Source: Bradyrhizobium diazoefficiens (GTDB lineage: Bacteria > Pseudomonadota > Alphaproteobacteria > Rhizobiales > Xanthobacteraceae). From it: a stretch of DNA of 64,000 bases. Both the position numbers and the translations under genes were made by a program. Numbering within the stretch: position 1 is the stretch's first letter; each line of letters starts with the position of its first letter. Below the pieces are notes generated by a model. That model did no database searches. It was not told the origin of the DNA and worked only from the letters and a program-made list of their open reading frames with translations. Of this stretch, positions 54,499-61,596 are shown piece by piece. The DNA is taken from positions 6,879,001 to 6,943,000 of the forward strand of contig NZ_CP067100.1 of assembly GCF_016616235.1 (NCBI RefSeq), read 5' to 3'.

Positions 54499-54533
54499 GA
54501 AGCCAGCGAGTGCTCTCACTCGCCGGCTTCTTC
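54499..54533 (+). terminator. Intrinsic terminator after the sigma-like operon
   Basis: GAAGCC-A-GCGAGTG, CTCT loop, CACTCGC-C-GGCTTC followed by TTCT: a 13-bp stem with one A-C mismatch. It serves the plus-strand pair and may also stop the convergent tiny genes. Confidence 0.75.
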
Positions 54534-54625
54534 TAAATGCCTACCGCATGAACAATCGCCATCGCGAAGTAGATCAGTGCGATGGCGGTGTAACTCGCGC
54601 AGATGATCAGGGTCTCGTTGTTCAC
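54533..54625 (-). CDS. Tiny membrane protein (30 residues), paralogue B
   Basis: Starts GTG 54625, with AAGGAG 7 bases upstream, and overlaps the stop of the upstream tiny gene (GTGA). MNNETLIICASYTAIALIYF then AMAIVHAVGI: a single membrane helix. ASYTAIALIYFAMAIVHA parallels QGYIAISVIYLVVAWVHW in the neighbour, so the two are paralogues. Function unknown; such miniproteins often sit in membrane complexes. Confidence 0.65.
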   Translation of the reverse strand: MNNETLIICASYTAIALIYFAMAIVHAVGI

Positions 54626-54765
54626 TCTCTGGCTCCTTGCTCATTCGATTCGTTCGCCGTCGATTGGCCGGTCGCAATGTGAGCTTTGTTTGAAGAGCGC
54701 CAATGGACCCAGGCGACGACCAAATAGATGACTGAAATTGCGATATATCCTTGCGCCGCAAGCAT
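54622..54765 (-). CDS. Tiny membrane protein (47 residues), paralogue A
   Basis: ATG 54765 is preceded by GGAGG at 7 bases. MLAAQGYIAISVIYLVVAWV then HWRSSNKAHIATGQ: one membrane helix and a short polar tail. Translationally coupled to the downstream 30-residue paralogue. Confidence 0.7.
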   Translation of the reverse strand: MLAAQGYIAISVIYLVVAWVHWRSSNKAHIATGQSTANESNEQGARE

Positions 54766-55469
54766 CAAAACGCCTCCATCAAGCCTGTCGCTACTCAGTA
54801 AGGCGAGCCAGGTTCTGGATTTCGGACCGCGCGATGGCGATTGCTCCAGGAAAGCAAATTGCAATTTCAAATGAGATGCTCGCGCCGCTACACCGCGGAT
54901 CCCCACTGGCGCGAGATTCGTATCCCGAAGTTTTGGCTCACCTCATGCTTCGTCCTGGCTACAACCACCTGCGGCCGCCCGCTTCGGCGGGCGCGTCTGG
55001 AATATAGCCAGAAACGCTCGCCGCTTGAACATTCGGCCCGATAGTCGCGCAACACTCCGATGTCCTTATCGTAGACCCAGCATTCGCCCAGAATGCACTC
55101 GGGACCATCGGCCCTCACGCAGCGCGTTCTGTTGCGCCACAAAAACTGTGCAGGCGGCGAGTCCGGCAATTAGACGATGACTTTGCCCACTTCGGGCGGC
55201 TGGACGAGAGGCGGGCCGCGGCAATCATGCGGCCACCGTCATCGTTCACCTCTCGAGCGAACGCATTCAAGATGTACTACGGCAGCCGCAGGAACGTCAG
55301 CATAGGGTCGTCGAAGGCGGGACGCGGCCGGACCGCCCCGGCGAGCGAGTCAAGAGCGACTTCGGCGACGCTTGGTATCAGTTTTGCATTTGTGATATCG
55401 TCTCAGCGTTGCGCATGTCGATGCACGGCGTGCGCACGTTCACTGAGCCGGTTTTTTACAGAGGACGAG
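54766..55469. other. Long stretch without a confident gene
   Basis: A minus-strand frame near 54950-55140 contains CVRADGPECILGECWVYDKD, IGVLRDYRAECSSGERFWLY, which looks protein-like with four cysteines, but its start and end are unclear and a frameshift is likely. Nothing else is recognised. Confidence 0.35.
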
Positions 55470-55556
55470 ATGGCCAAGAAAGCGAAGAAGGCAAAGAAGA
55501 CCACGAAGGCAGCAACCAAGAAGGTGGCAAAGAAGAGCTCAAAGAAAAAGAAGTAG
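55470..55556 (+). CDS. Lysine-rich 28-residue peptide, histone-H1-tail-like
   Basis: ATG 55470 with GAGG 5 bases upstream: MAKKAKKAKKTTKAATKKVA then KKSSKKKK. More than half of the residues are Lys, in the AxKK repeat style of bacterial H1-like DNA-binding tails. In-frame codons continue upstream, but with an unrelated composition. Likely a nucleic-acid-binding miniprotein; a larger fusion is less likely because of the well-placed ribosome site. Confidence 0.6.
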   Translation: MAKKAKKAKKTTKAATKKVAKKSSKKKK

Positions 55557-55677
55557 TCGCGACCCGCGACCGAGACATTGCCACATCTTTGTCGCAACCC
55601 CGGACGCAAAGCGAAAACCTCTCCAAAGGATCTGAAGTGTCCTTTGCGGCCGTTCGGTATCGCAGCAAAGTAAGATT

Positions 55678-55726
55678 AGACCGGGCTTTTGTGCAGATGA
55701 CTGCTGCACAGTAGCCCGGTCTTTGT
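55678..55726 (+). terminator. Strong intrinsic terminator
   Basis: AGACCGGGCT (55678) pairs with AGCCCGGTCT (to 55722), with an inner TGTGCAG/CTGCACA stem, followed by TTGTTT. It probably ends the lysine-rich peptide transcript. Confidence 0.75.
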
Positions 55727-55872
55727 TTCTACCGTCCGGCGGATCTGAACACGGACGGTGTGTCCGTCGAGGGTGATCGACTGCAGCTCGAGAGGCTGTG
55801 CTTAACCTCGCCTTGTACGCGCGAGACGGGACGCCCGCGAGGGGCGGTCTCGTGATTGCGACAAACCCGCCA

Positions 55873-56158
55873 CCTGTCTTGCGGCGGCAGAATCGCAAGA
55901 CTATAAGCGCTTCCTCGAAAAGGACCGCATCCCGCACACCATCGATAGCCGTACTTTCGAGACTGTCACGGATTATGTGGATCACCTCCGGCATCTGACG
56001 CACGCGGATCGCGATCTCGTCCGGGCCATTATCGAGAAAGGAATCTTGCTCGGTGGGCGCCGGGAGAACGAATGTCCATCCCGATGATCTCAAGACGATC
56101 CGCATCGACAACAAGCAGCTACCGAATCATCGGTTCGGCAAGCTTGCGAAGACCCTTA
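55873..56158 (+). pseudogene. 5' part of a gene split by the IS5-family element
   Basis: Plus-strand coding-like sequence: one frame gives EKDRIPHTIDSRTFETVTDY, VDHLRHLTHADRDLVRAIIE; the next gives VHPDDLKTIRIDNKQLPNHR, FGKLAKTL and runs into the insertion at 56158. Its continuation resumes at 57003. A frameshift around 56040 or two overlapping genes explain the change of frame. Family unknown. Confidence 0.5.
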
Positions 56159-57002
56159 GGCTGTGTGGACAATTACCTTAGCCAAAGCAGAGTTGCAGCG
56201 ATAGCAACGACGGCGAAGTAATTTCGTGCCGTCTTTTCGTAGCGCGTAGCGACGCGCCTGAACCGCTTCAGTTTCGAGAAGCAGCATTCGATCAGATGAC
56301 GCTCGGCATAGAGGGGGTTGTTGAGCGGATACTTGATTGCCCGTGAGGGGTTGTTCGGAATGACGGCTTGAGCGCCTTTTGCGGCGATCGTGGATCGCAA
56401 CGCATCGGAATCGTAGGCGGCATCGCCCATGACGACCTCGGCCGGGAGCCCTCGATGAGCGGCTGGGCCTGAGGCGCATCGCCGGCTTGGCCTGCCGTGA
56501 GGAAGAAGCGGACCGGACAGCCCAAACCGCGGACAGCAATATGGATTTTTGTCGTCAGGCCGCCGCGCGAACGTCCGATGGCCTGATTTTGAGCCCCCCT
56601 TTTCCGCCGCTGGCGTGCTGGTGGGCGCGGACGATGGTGGAGTCGACGATCAGGTATTCGAAGTCCGGATCATCTGCGAGCGCTTCGAACATACGCAGCC
56701 AGACCCCCTTGGCACTCCACCGGCTGAAGCGTCGAAAGACGCTGTTCCACTCGCCGAACGCTTCGGGCAGATCACGCCACGGCGAACCGGTTCGCACGAT
56801 CCACAACACGCCCTCGATGAACATGCGGTTGTCGCGGCCCGTCGAACCGCGCTGGTCCGGTCGACCGATGATCAAGCCGGAGATACGATCCCATTGCCCA
56901 TCGCTCAGACTGAGCCGATCCATGACGCCCAAGACTTCCTCCTAAAAGAAAGCCTTGAATCACGTTCCCGCTGATTTGAGAATCCCAAGAGTCCACACGG
57001 CC
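56159..57002 (-). mobile_element. IS5-family (IS427-like) insertion sequence
   Basis: 844 bp bounded by imperfect terminal repeats GGCTGTGTGGAC (56159-56170) and GTCCACACGGCC (56991-57002), 11 of 12 matching, with a TA target duplication (56157-56158 and 57003-57004). It carries a two-frame transposase. A further frameshift in the second frame makes it probably inactive. Confidence 0.85.
56173..56932 (-). pseudogene. IS5-family transposase (two frames, extra frameshift)
   Basis: The first frame (56932-56555) gives MGVMDRLSLSDGQWDRISGL ... DLPEAFGEWNSVFRRFSRW ... FEYLIVDSTIVRAHQHASGG with the first catalytic Asp. A slippery AAAAGGGGGG tract would allow the programmed -1 shift into LTTKIHIAVRGLGCPVRFFL ... 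AQPLIEG. There the frame breaks again by one base before LPAEVVMGDAAYDSDALRST with the second Asp, and ends in FSKLKRFRRVATRYEKTARN with the Glu region. The second break is not the programmed one, so the enzyme is likely dead. Confidence 0.82.
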
Positions 57003-57168
57003 TAGCCGCAATGATCTTGGCCATCTTGACGTCGATGAGGAGCCCCGGTTGCACATTGGTGTTCCTGACGAAGACCTTGGCTGGTCAACGCTGAAGGCGT
57101 TTCTCGAAGGCAACGGTCATACACTGCGGGATCTGATCTGTGATTTGAAATTCGGCTTGCTCGACTAG
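57003..57168 (+). pseudogene. 3' part of the gene split by the IS5-family element
   Basis: RNDLGHLDVDEEPRLHIGVP, DEDLGWSTLKAFLEGNGHTL, RDLICDLKFGLLD then stop. Removing the element and one TA copy joins ...CTT and AGC CGC in frame with the 5' part, so the insertion is recent relative to decay. Confidence 0.55.
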
Positions 57169-57187
57169 CGCGGCGGGATTTTGCACG

Positions 57188-58582
57188 CTACGGACCGAGC
57201 CGCCGCTCCAGCAGGCGTCGCGCCTGCTCCTCGTAGGTCTCTTTAGATAACGTGGTGCCGTCGAAGGTGACAAAAAGATCGCGCGTCGCAGCCTCTACAA
57301 GGGATGCAATAGCGTTCGGCGCGGTCGCGAGCGGGACTTCAATAAATGTCGTTATCTCGTCTTGCTGGGTCGGGCCGCCGCCGGGAACGTAAATGATGGG
57401 ATTTGCCCAGCTATCGAGACGCCGCCCCCTGAGTTTGCGCCAGCGGAACATGAACCAGAGTCTGGCGGCCTCATCCCAGCCTAGACCCTTGGCAACGGCG
57501 AGGCCGACCGCGATGGCTTCGGAAATGCGATAAATCATCAGCACCGGGTCAAAGCGCGTGCCAGGCTCAACGCGCCTGGGCACAGCGTCGTCCTGAAGGA
57601 GGCGCCGAAGATAAAGGTCACCTTTCGGATCGACCCTGAAAAATTCAAGGCGGCTGGCCGTGTGCTCGCTAAGAGCGATGATGAGCGCCTCCCAGGCTCC
57701 TGATCGGACGACCGGTCGTGACCGCTCATCGGTCATCGCGCGGGCGTCGAGCCAGACAGGCCAGCCCGTGTATTTGGGGTTGCTTGCGGCAAAGGCCGAG
57801 AAGAAATTTCTATCAGGAAGTGCACCCGCCTTGGCGGGATGAATGGCGAGTGCGACCTCCCAGGTCAACCCATCGAGCAGGGGCTGCTCGTCGGCATCAA
57901 GTCCCCGCTCCGCCGTGGCTTTGCCAAACGACGCTTCACCGCTGGAAAGGATGGCTGCGCATCGCTCGCGGAGCTTATCAACCGGTTGGGTCGGCTGTCC
58001 GCCCAATGCCTCTACGAGGTCGCCTCCCGCGAGCTGGCGGCGAAGAAACCGCCCAATATCGGCCTCGCGATTGTCGAAGCAGATCTCGAGAATGTCGCGC
58101 CAATCTTGCGGGCGAGCCTTGGCCGTGCTCGGCGTGCCGTTGGCGGCGAGCGTTCGAAAGTAGACGTCGCCGACTTCAAGTAACTTGCTTCCAGCATCGA
58201 TCAGGGACGTCTTCACCGCCACCGGCACACGCACGCCTTGAGGAACCGAAATGACCGGATAGACCCGGTCTTCACGTTCGGAAAGCGCAACGTGCACCTC
58301 GAATGGCTCGTTAGCGTAGCGCGAGATCAGTCCTTGGATATCGTCCTGGTGAAATTTCGCGCGGACGCCGGGAGGTTCATTTGCGATATCGGGTTGAAGC
58401 GTTGCGTCATCAAAGCCAATAACAAGGAAGCCGCCATTGCGGTTACGCAGCGCAAAGGCCGCCTTCACGATCTTTGACGCAGCCGCCGGTACGGACGGAT
58501 CAAGCCATCGCTTGATCTCGACGTTGAGGCTTTCGCCCGGGCGGGTCACAAGGGCCCGCAACTGGTCGTCGTCGGGAATCAT
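57188..58582 (-). CDS. AlbA_2 (Schlafen-type) domain protein
   Basis: 464 residues from ATG 58582 (MIPDDDQLRALVTRPGESLN); the frame also allows a start at 58630. The N-terminal AlbA_2 domain is clear: ESLNVEIKRWLDPS, ASKIVKAAFALRNRNGGFLV, IGFDD. The remainder is a large helical region with YRISEAIAVGLAVAKGLGWD and FMFRWRKLRGRRLDSWANP. AlbA_2/Schlafen proteins bind or cut nucleic acids and are frequent in anti-phage loci. It is last in the four-gene run, 94 bp after the HEPN/RES gene. Confidence 0.82.
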   Translation of the reverse strand: MIPDDDQLRALVTRPGESLNVEIKRWLDPSVPAAASKIVKAAFALRNRNGGFLVIGFDDATLQPDIANEPPGVRAKFHQDDIQGLISRYANEPFEVHVALSEREDRVYPVISVPQGVRVPVAVKTSLIDAGSKLLEVGDVYFRTLAANGTPSTAKARPQDWRDILEICFDNREADIGRFLRRQLAGGDLVEALGGQPTQPVDKLRERCAAILSSGEASFGKATAERGLDADEQPLLDGLTWEVALAIHPAKAGALPDRNFFSAFAASNPKYTGWPVWLDARAMTDERSRPVVRSGAWEALIIALSEHTASRLEFFRVDPKGDLYLRRLLQDDAVPRRVEPGTRFDPVLMIYRISEAIAVGLAVAKGLGWDEAARLWFMFRWRKLRGRRLDSWANPIIYVPGGGPTQQDEITTFIEVPLATAPNAIASLVEAATRDLFVTFDGTTLSKETYEEQARRLLERRLGP

Positions 58583-58676
58583 GGCCAGGAAAACTATCAC
58601 ACCAACTGCGATTCGTACCTTGCGCTTCACGGCGGGCGCTCTCTTGGATCAGAGCCATATATCCCAACGCTTGAAT

Positions 58677-60146
58677 CTAAAACGGCGATCGATCATCTTT
58701 CTCCCAGCGGAGACGGCGAATTTGATATTCGTCAGTCTTGAAGACGACTCCCTCCACATGGTGCACCCAAACGCTGTCTGGCATCACGCGAAGAGCCGGC
58801 TCGCGCTGGTCGGATCCAATGTCTCTGCCCGCTAACGCGGGCATGGCAGCGAAATCCGGCCAAGCTGGAGTGTCTTTCTGCTTCTTATCCACCTTCAACG
58901 CAGGTGGCACCTCCTCAATGACCGAGTAATCGTCTTCCCATCCCTCGTTGCTGCTGTGGCCCGTGCTGGCCCTGATCTCAGTCCCGTTTGGGATTTCCAT
59001 CGCCTCGACCCGGGCAGCCTTGTGGAATAAAACGACGTTGAGCAAGTCTCCGGCGACTTGAACTGATGGAAAGATAATGCCGTCGATGGGTACCGAGCAT
59101 TCAGTTGCCAGGAAATCGGCGACGGCCTGCGTTGCCAGATACTCGAAGGGTTCATCGTCGGGCATGACTGGCTGTGTGATACGGCCACTAAGAGATTTTA
59201 GGAATTGCGCTCGCTCCAACCGGCGGGCAAAATCGAAATCAAAGATGCTTCCGCGTATCTGCACATTCTTGAGCGCCGTCAGATCGAGCAGTCGAAGTTT
59301 TCGTATGATCTTGAATTGCGCGACAGCAACCTTGCTTCCAACCGGGGGCCGTACCTCGGCGATGGCGGCCTTGGGATCGTTGGCACCGTAGAACACGGAA
59401 ATGCCGCGCGCATTCATGCGACCTGCGGCAGCCAATAGGGCCGGCGGCGATCCGAGCTGCTGATCGGGCCGGGACATCGCCAGCTCGAGCTTGTCATCGG
59501 ACTGGAAGACCCGGGCACGAAAAAGCGCATGGAAACCCGTTTCAGGCCCCGCATCAACGACAAGAGGCTGCCCCTGCCCTGTCCGCAACTCGTCGACACC
59601 GTCGAAGATTGCCGTCAGATGCGCCGCAGCGGTGCGACTGAAAAACCGCGCCTCGGTCTTTAGAGAATTCTCGAACCGACGCCACTCCTCGCGCCAAGCG
59701 CCTTCGCTAATCTTCTTCTCTTGATAATAGCTATCGCCGGCGAATTCGGTCTCTTCACCCATTGCCGCGCTGTCGAAATCACTATGTTCTTCCTCCAGAA
59801 TTGACTGGATGTCCCCAGCGGCGTCACTAGAGATTTCTGCGGCGCTTTGAATGGCGTACACGACATCGTCGCCATGTCGGCTCCATTCGTAACTCAGCTC
59901 CTTATCACGCTGGAGCATATGTTCGTAATCGTTCGGTTGATCTGAAGTTCGATAGTAGTGCTGCTCGAACGCCGTCGCCACACGGTCGGCGACCATATCG
60001 AGGGAGAAGGTGCGACGCGTTTTTTCGCAATAGCTGCACTTGGCTTGCTTTCCCTTCGCGCTAACTTCATCGCTTAGATACTGCTCACCAATGCAAGCGT
60101 AGCAAATGTGCTTCGATTTGAGCGCTTCAATATCTTCAGACTGCAC
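58677..60146 (-). CDS. HEPN/RES-domain protein (large RES toxin-like)
   Basis: 489 residues. The N-terminus has a zinc ribbon (ICYACIGEQYL ... CSYCEKTRRTF), followed by the HEPN/RES N-terminal helical region (AFEQHYYRTSDQPNDYEHML, SAAEISSDAAGDIQSILEEE) and from about 205 a RES domain: LFRARVFQ, AAAGRMNARGISVFYGANDP with the conserved Arg and Tyr, KAAIAEVRP with Glu, and EYLATQAVADFLATECSVPI. RES enzymes consume NAD+; here the enzyme is fused to a likely sensing region and lacks an Xre antitoxin, unlike the pair at 3.2-4.1 kb. Confidence 0.85.
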   Translation of the reverse strand: MQSEDIEALKSKHICYACIGEQYLSDEVSAKGKQAKCSYCEKTRRTFSLDMVADRVATAFEQHYYRTSDQPNDYEHMLQRDKELSYEWSRHGDDVVYAIQSAAEISSDAAGDIQSILEEEHSDFDSAAMGEETEFAGDSYYQEKKISEGAWREEWRRFENSLKTEARFFSRTAAAHLTAIFDGVDELRTGQGQPLVVDAGPETGFHALFRARVFQSDDKLELAMSRPDQQLGSPPALLAAAGRMNARGISVFYGANDPKAAIAEVRPPVGSKVAVAQFKIIRKLRLLDLTALKNVQIRGSIFDFDFARRLERAQFLKSLSGRITQPVMPDDEPFEYLATQAVADFLATECSVPIDGIIFPSVQVAGDLLNVVLFHKAARVEAMEIPNGTEIRASTGHSSNEGWEDDYSVIEEVPPALKVDKKQKDTPAWPDFAAMPALAGRDIGSDQREPALRVMPDSVWVHHVEGVVFKTDEYQIRRLRWEKDDRSPF

Positions 60147-60212
60147 ACGATATCTCCTCGGTCCGCCGTCTCTTATTTGGTCGCTGCCGCGCGACAGACC
60201 CTACAGCATTCA

Positions 60213-61469
60213 TCAACTCGTCGCTAAAGCGAAGACCTCCGGGAACAAGGCGAGCGCTATCTTGCCTGAAACGCTTTGGCGGTCATCTTGCGCGACTGCG
60301 CGCGCCTTGACGATCTTGCTGCGAACACTCTCAATCTCAAGAAGAGCGTCCCTGTTGGTGAGTCGAGCGAAGCTACGGATTAAACGGACGTAACGCTGTC
60401 GTCGGTCCACATTGAGGAAGGAGTTCAGCACCTCGACAAGATTCTGCTGTCGCGATCCAACCGGCAGACCGTCGAGCAGCGACAACATGCAGTTGATCAA
60501 CGCATCCACGTCGAGCCTGTGAAGGTCCTCAACGTCGCACGCGACGTCCACTTTCGCGATAAGCTCAATAAAGAGCACCTCGCGAACTTTCCATTTCGTA
60601 CCTTTTTCTCCGAGTGCATCGCGCCATCGCGAGAGAAAGTCACGATGCCAAGGTGGTGTCGAGGGCACTGCGTTCGCGCGCCCTCCCTGGATCCAGTTGA
60701 GATCGAAAAGGGTAACCAATTTCGAGCGCCACTCGTTGCCGTCGACCCAGAACGCGCGCAAGACTACTTCGCGCATCTCTTTCGAGAGCGATATCGTTTC
60801 ATCGTCCATTGAGAACAGGTTTTTGTCGTGAGAATAGAAAATGTCCTCAAATGAACTAAGTAATCGGCCGGTCGTGGGTGGCTCAAAGTTCCAGGTTAGC
60901 CAAAGTAGCCGAATAGACGCGTTCTCATAGAAGTCTTCGCGTTGCACTATGATGGGTATCTGCGTGGTTGCAAGCTGAACCTCTACGACGAGCGGCACGC
61001 CATCATATATCGCCCGCACGTCCGGACGTCGACGTCCATTCTCTCGAATTAGATACTCGTCGACAACGACACTTTCCGGCGACGTGCGTTGGTCATTTGT
61101 CAATAGCTCGCCGACGATATACTTGATTTTAGCATGGAGCGGGCTTTCCTGCGCGCCGTCGAATTGCTGCGCGCTAACTAGGTCGATGCTCACCGGTGTG
61201 CCCGTCCACCAGGGACAGGCTTGCGGTGCGCCTGGGTGGTGTTTCCAGTAGGGCTGACCGGTGCGGCCTTCGCGCGGAGCATAGACGGCATACCCGCATT
61301 TCGCGCAGACATACCGCGGATTCCTGTCGAGCCGGGCGCGAGTCGCTGCGCGCCGGAGAACCTGATAATCATCTTTGCTCATAGCAATGAGCGAATCACT
61401 CGTAATGCTATGCATTGATGCAAGGTCAATCACATTCTTGAGTGTTCTTCGGGGAATCGCCTCGATCAT
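60213..61469 (-). CDS. DUF6035/CoiA-like predicted nuclease
   Basis: 418 residues. A zinc-binding-like N-terminal segment (RYVCAKCGYAVYAP ... QACPWW) and a restriction-endonuclease-like core: ESPLHAKIKYIVGELL, the RRPDVRAIYDGVPLVVEVQL motif (PD...ExQ, the CoiA/PD-(D/E)xK variant) and IPIIVQREDFYENASIRLLW. The long helical C-terminus is of unknown role. CoiA-like nucleases appear in competence and in many defence loci. It starts 127 bp after the STAND ATPase stop and precedes the HEPN/RES gene by 66 bp. Either ATG 61469 or an internal one (MSKDDYQVLR) could be the start. Confidence 0.8.
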   Translation of the reverse strand: MIEAIPRRTLKNVIDLASMHSITSDSLIAMSKDDYQVLRRAATRARLDRNPRYVCAKCGYAVYAPREGRTGQPYWKHHPGAPQACPWWTGTPVSIDLVSAQQFDGAQESPLHAKIKYIVGELLTNDQRTSPESVVVDEYLIRENGRRRPDVRAIYDGVPLVVEVQLATTQIPIIVQREDFYENASIRLLWLTWNFEPPTTGRLLSSFEDIFYSHDKNLFSMDDETISLSKEMREVVLRAFWVDGNEWRSKLVTLFDLNWIQGGRANAVPSTPPWHRDFLSRWRDALGEKGTKWKVREVLFIELIAKVDVACDVEDLHRLDVDALINCMLSLLDGLPVGSRQQNLVEVLNSFLNVDRRQRYVRLIRSFARLTNRDALLEIESVRSKIVKARAVAQDDRQSVSGKIALALFPEVFALATS

Positions 61470-61596
61470 CTACCGAATCTTCCTTCCCGGGTCTGATCAT
61501 CGAGCAGTTGGAGCGGATGTTCTTGGACCCCAACGCTTAGCGCGAACGGTGACTATTTCGAGTAGAGCCCCGTGTGAGAGCGCTCGCGGCTGCACA

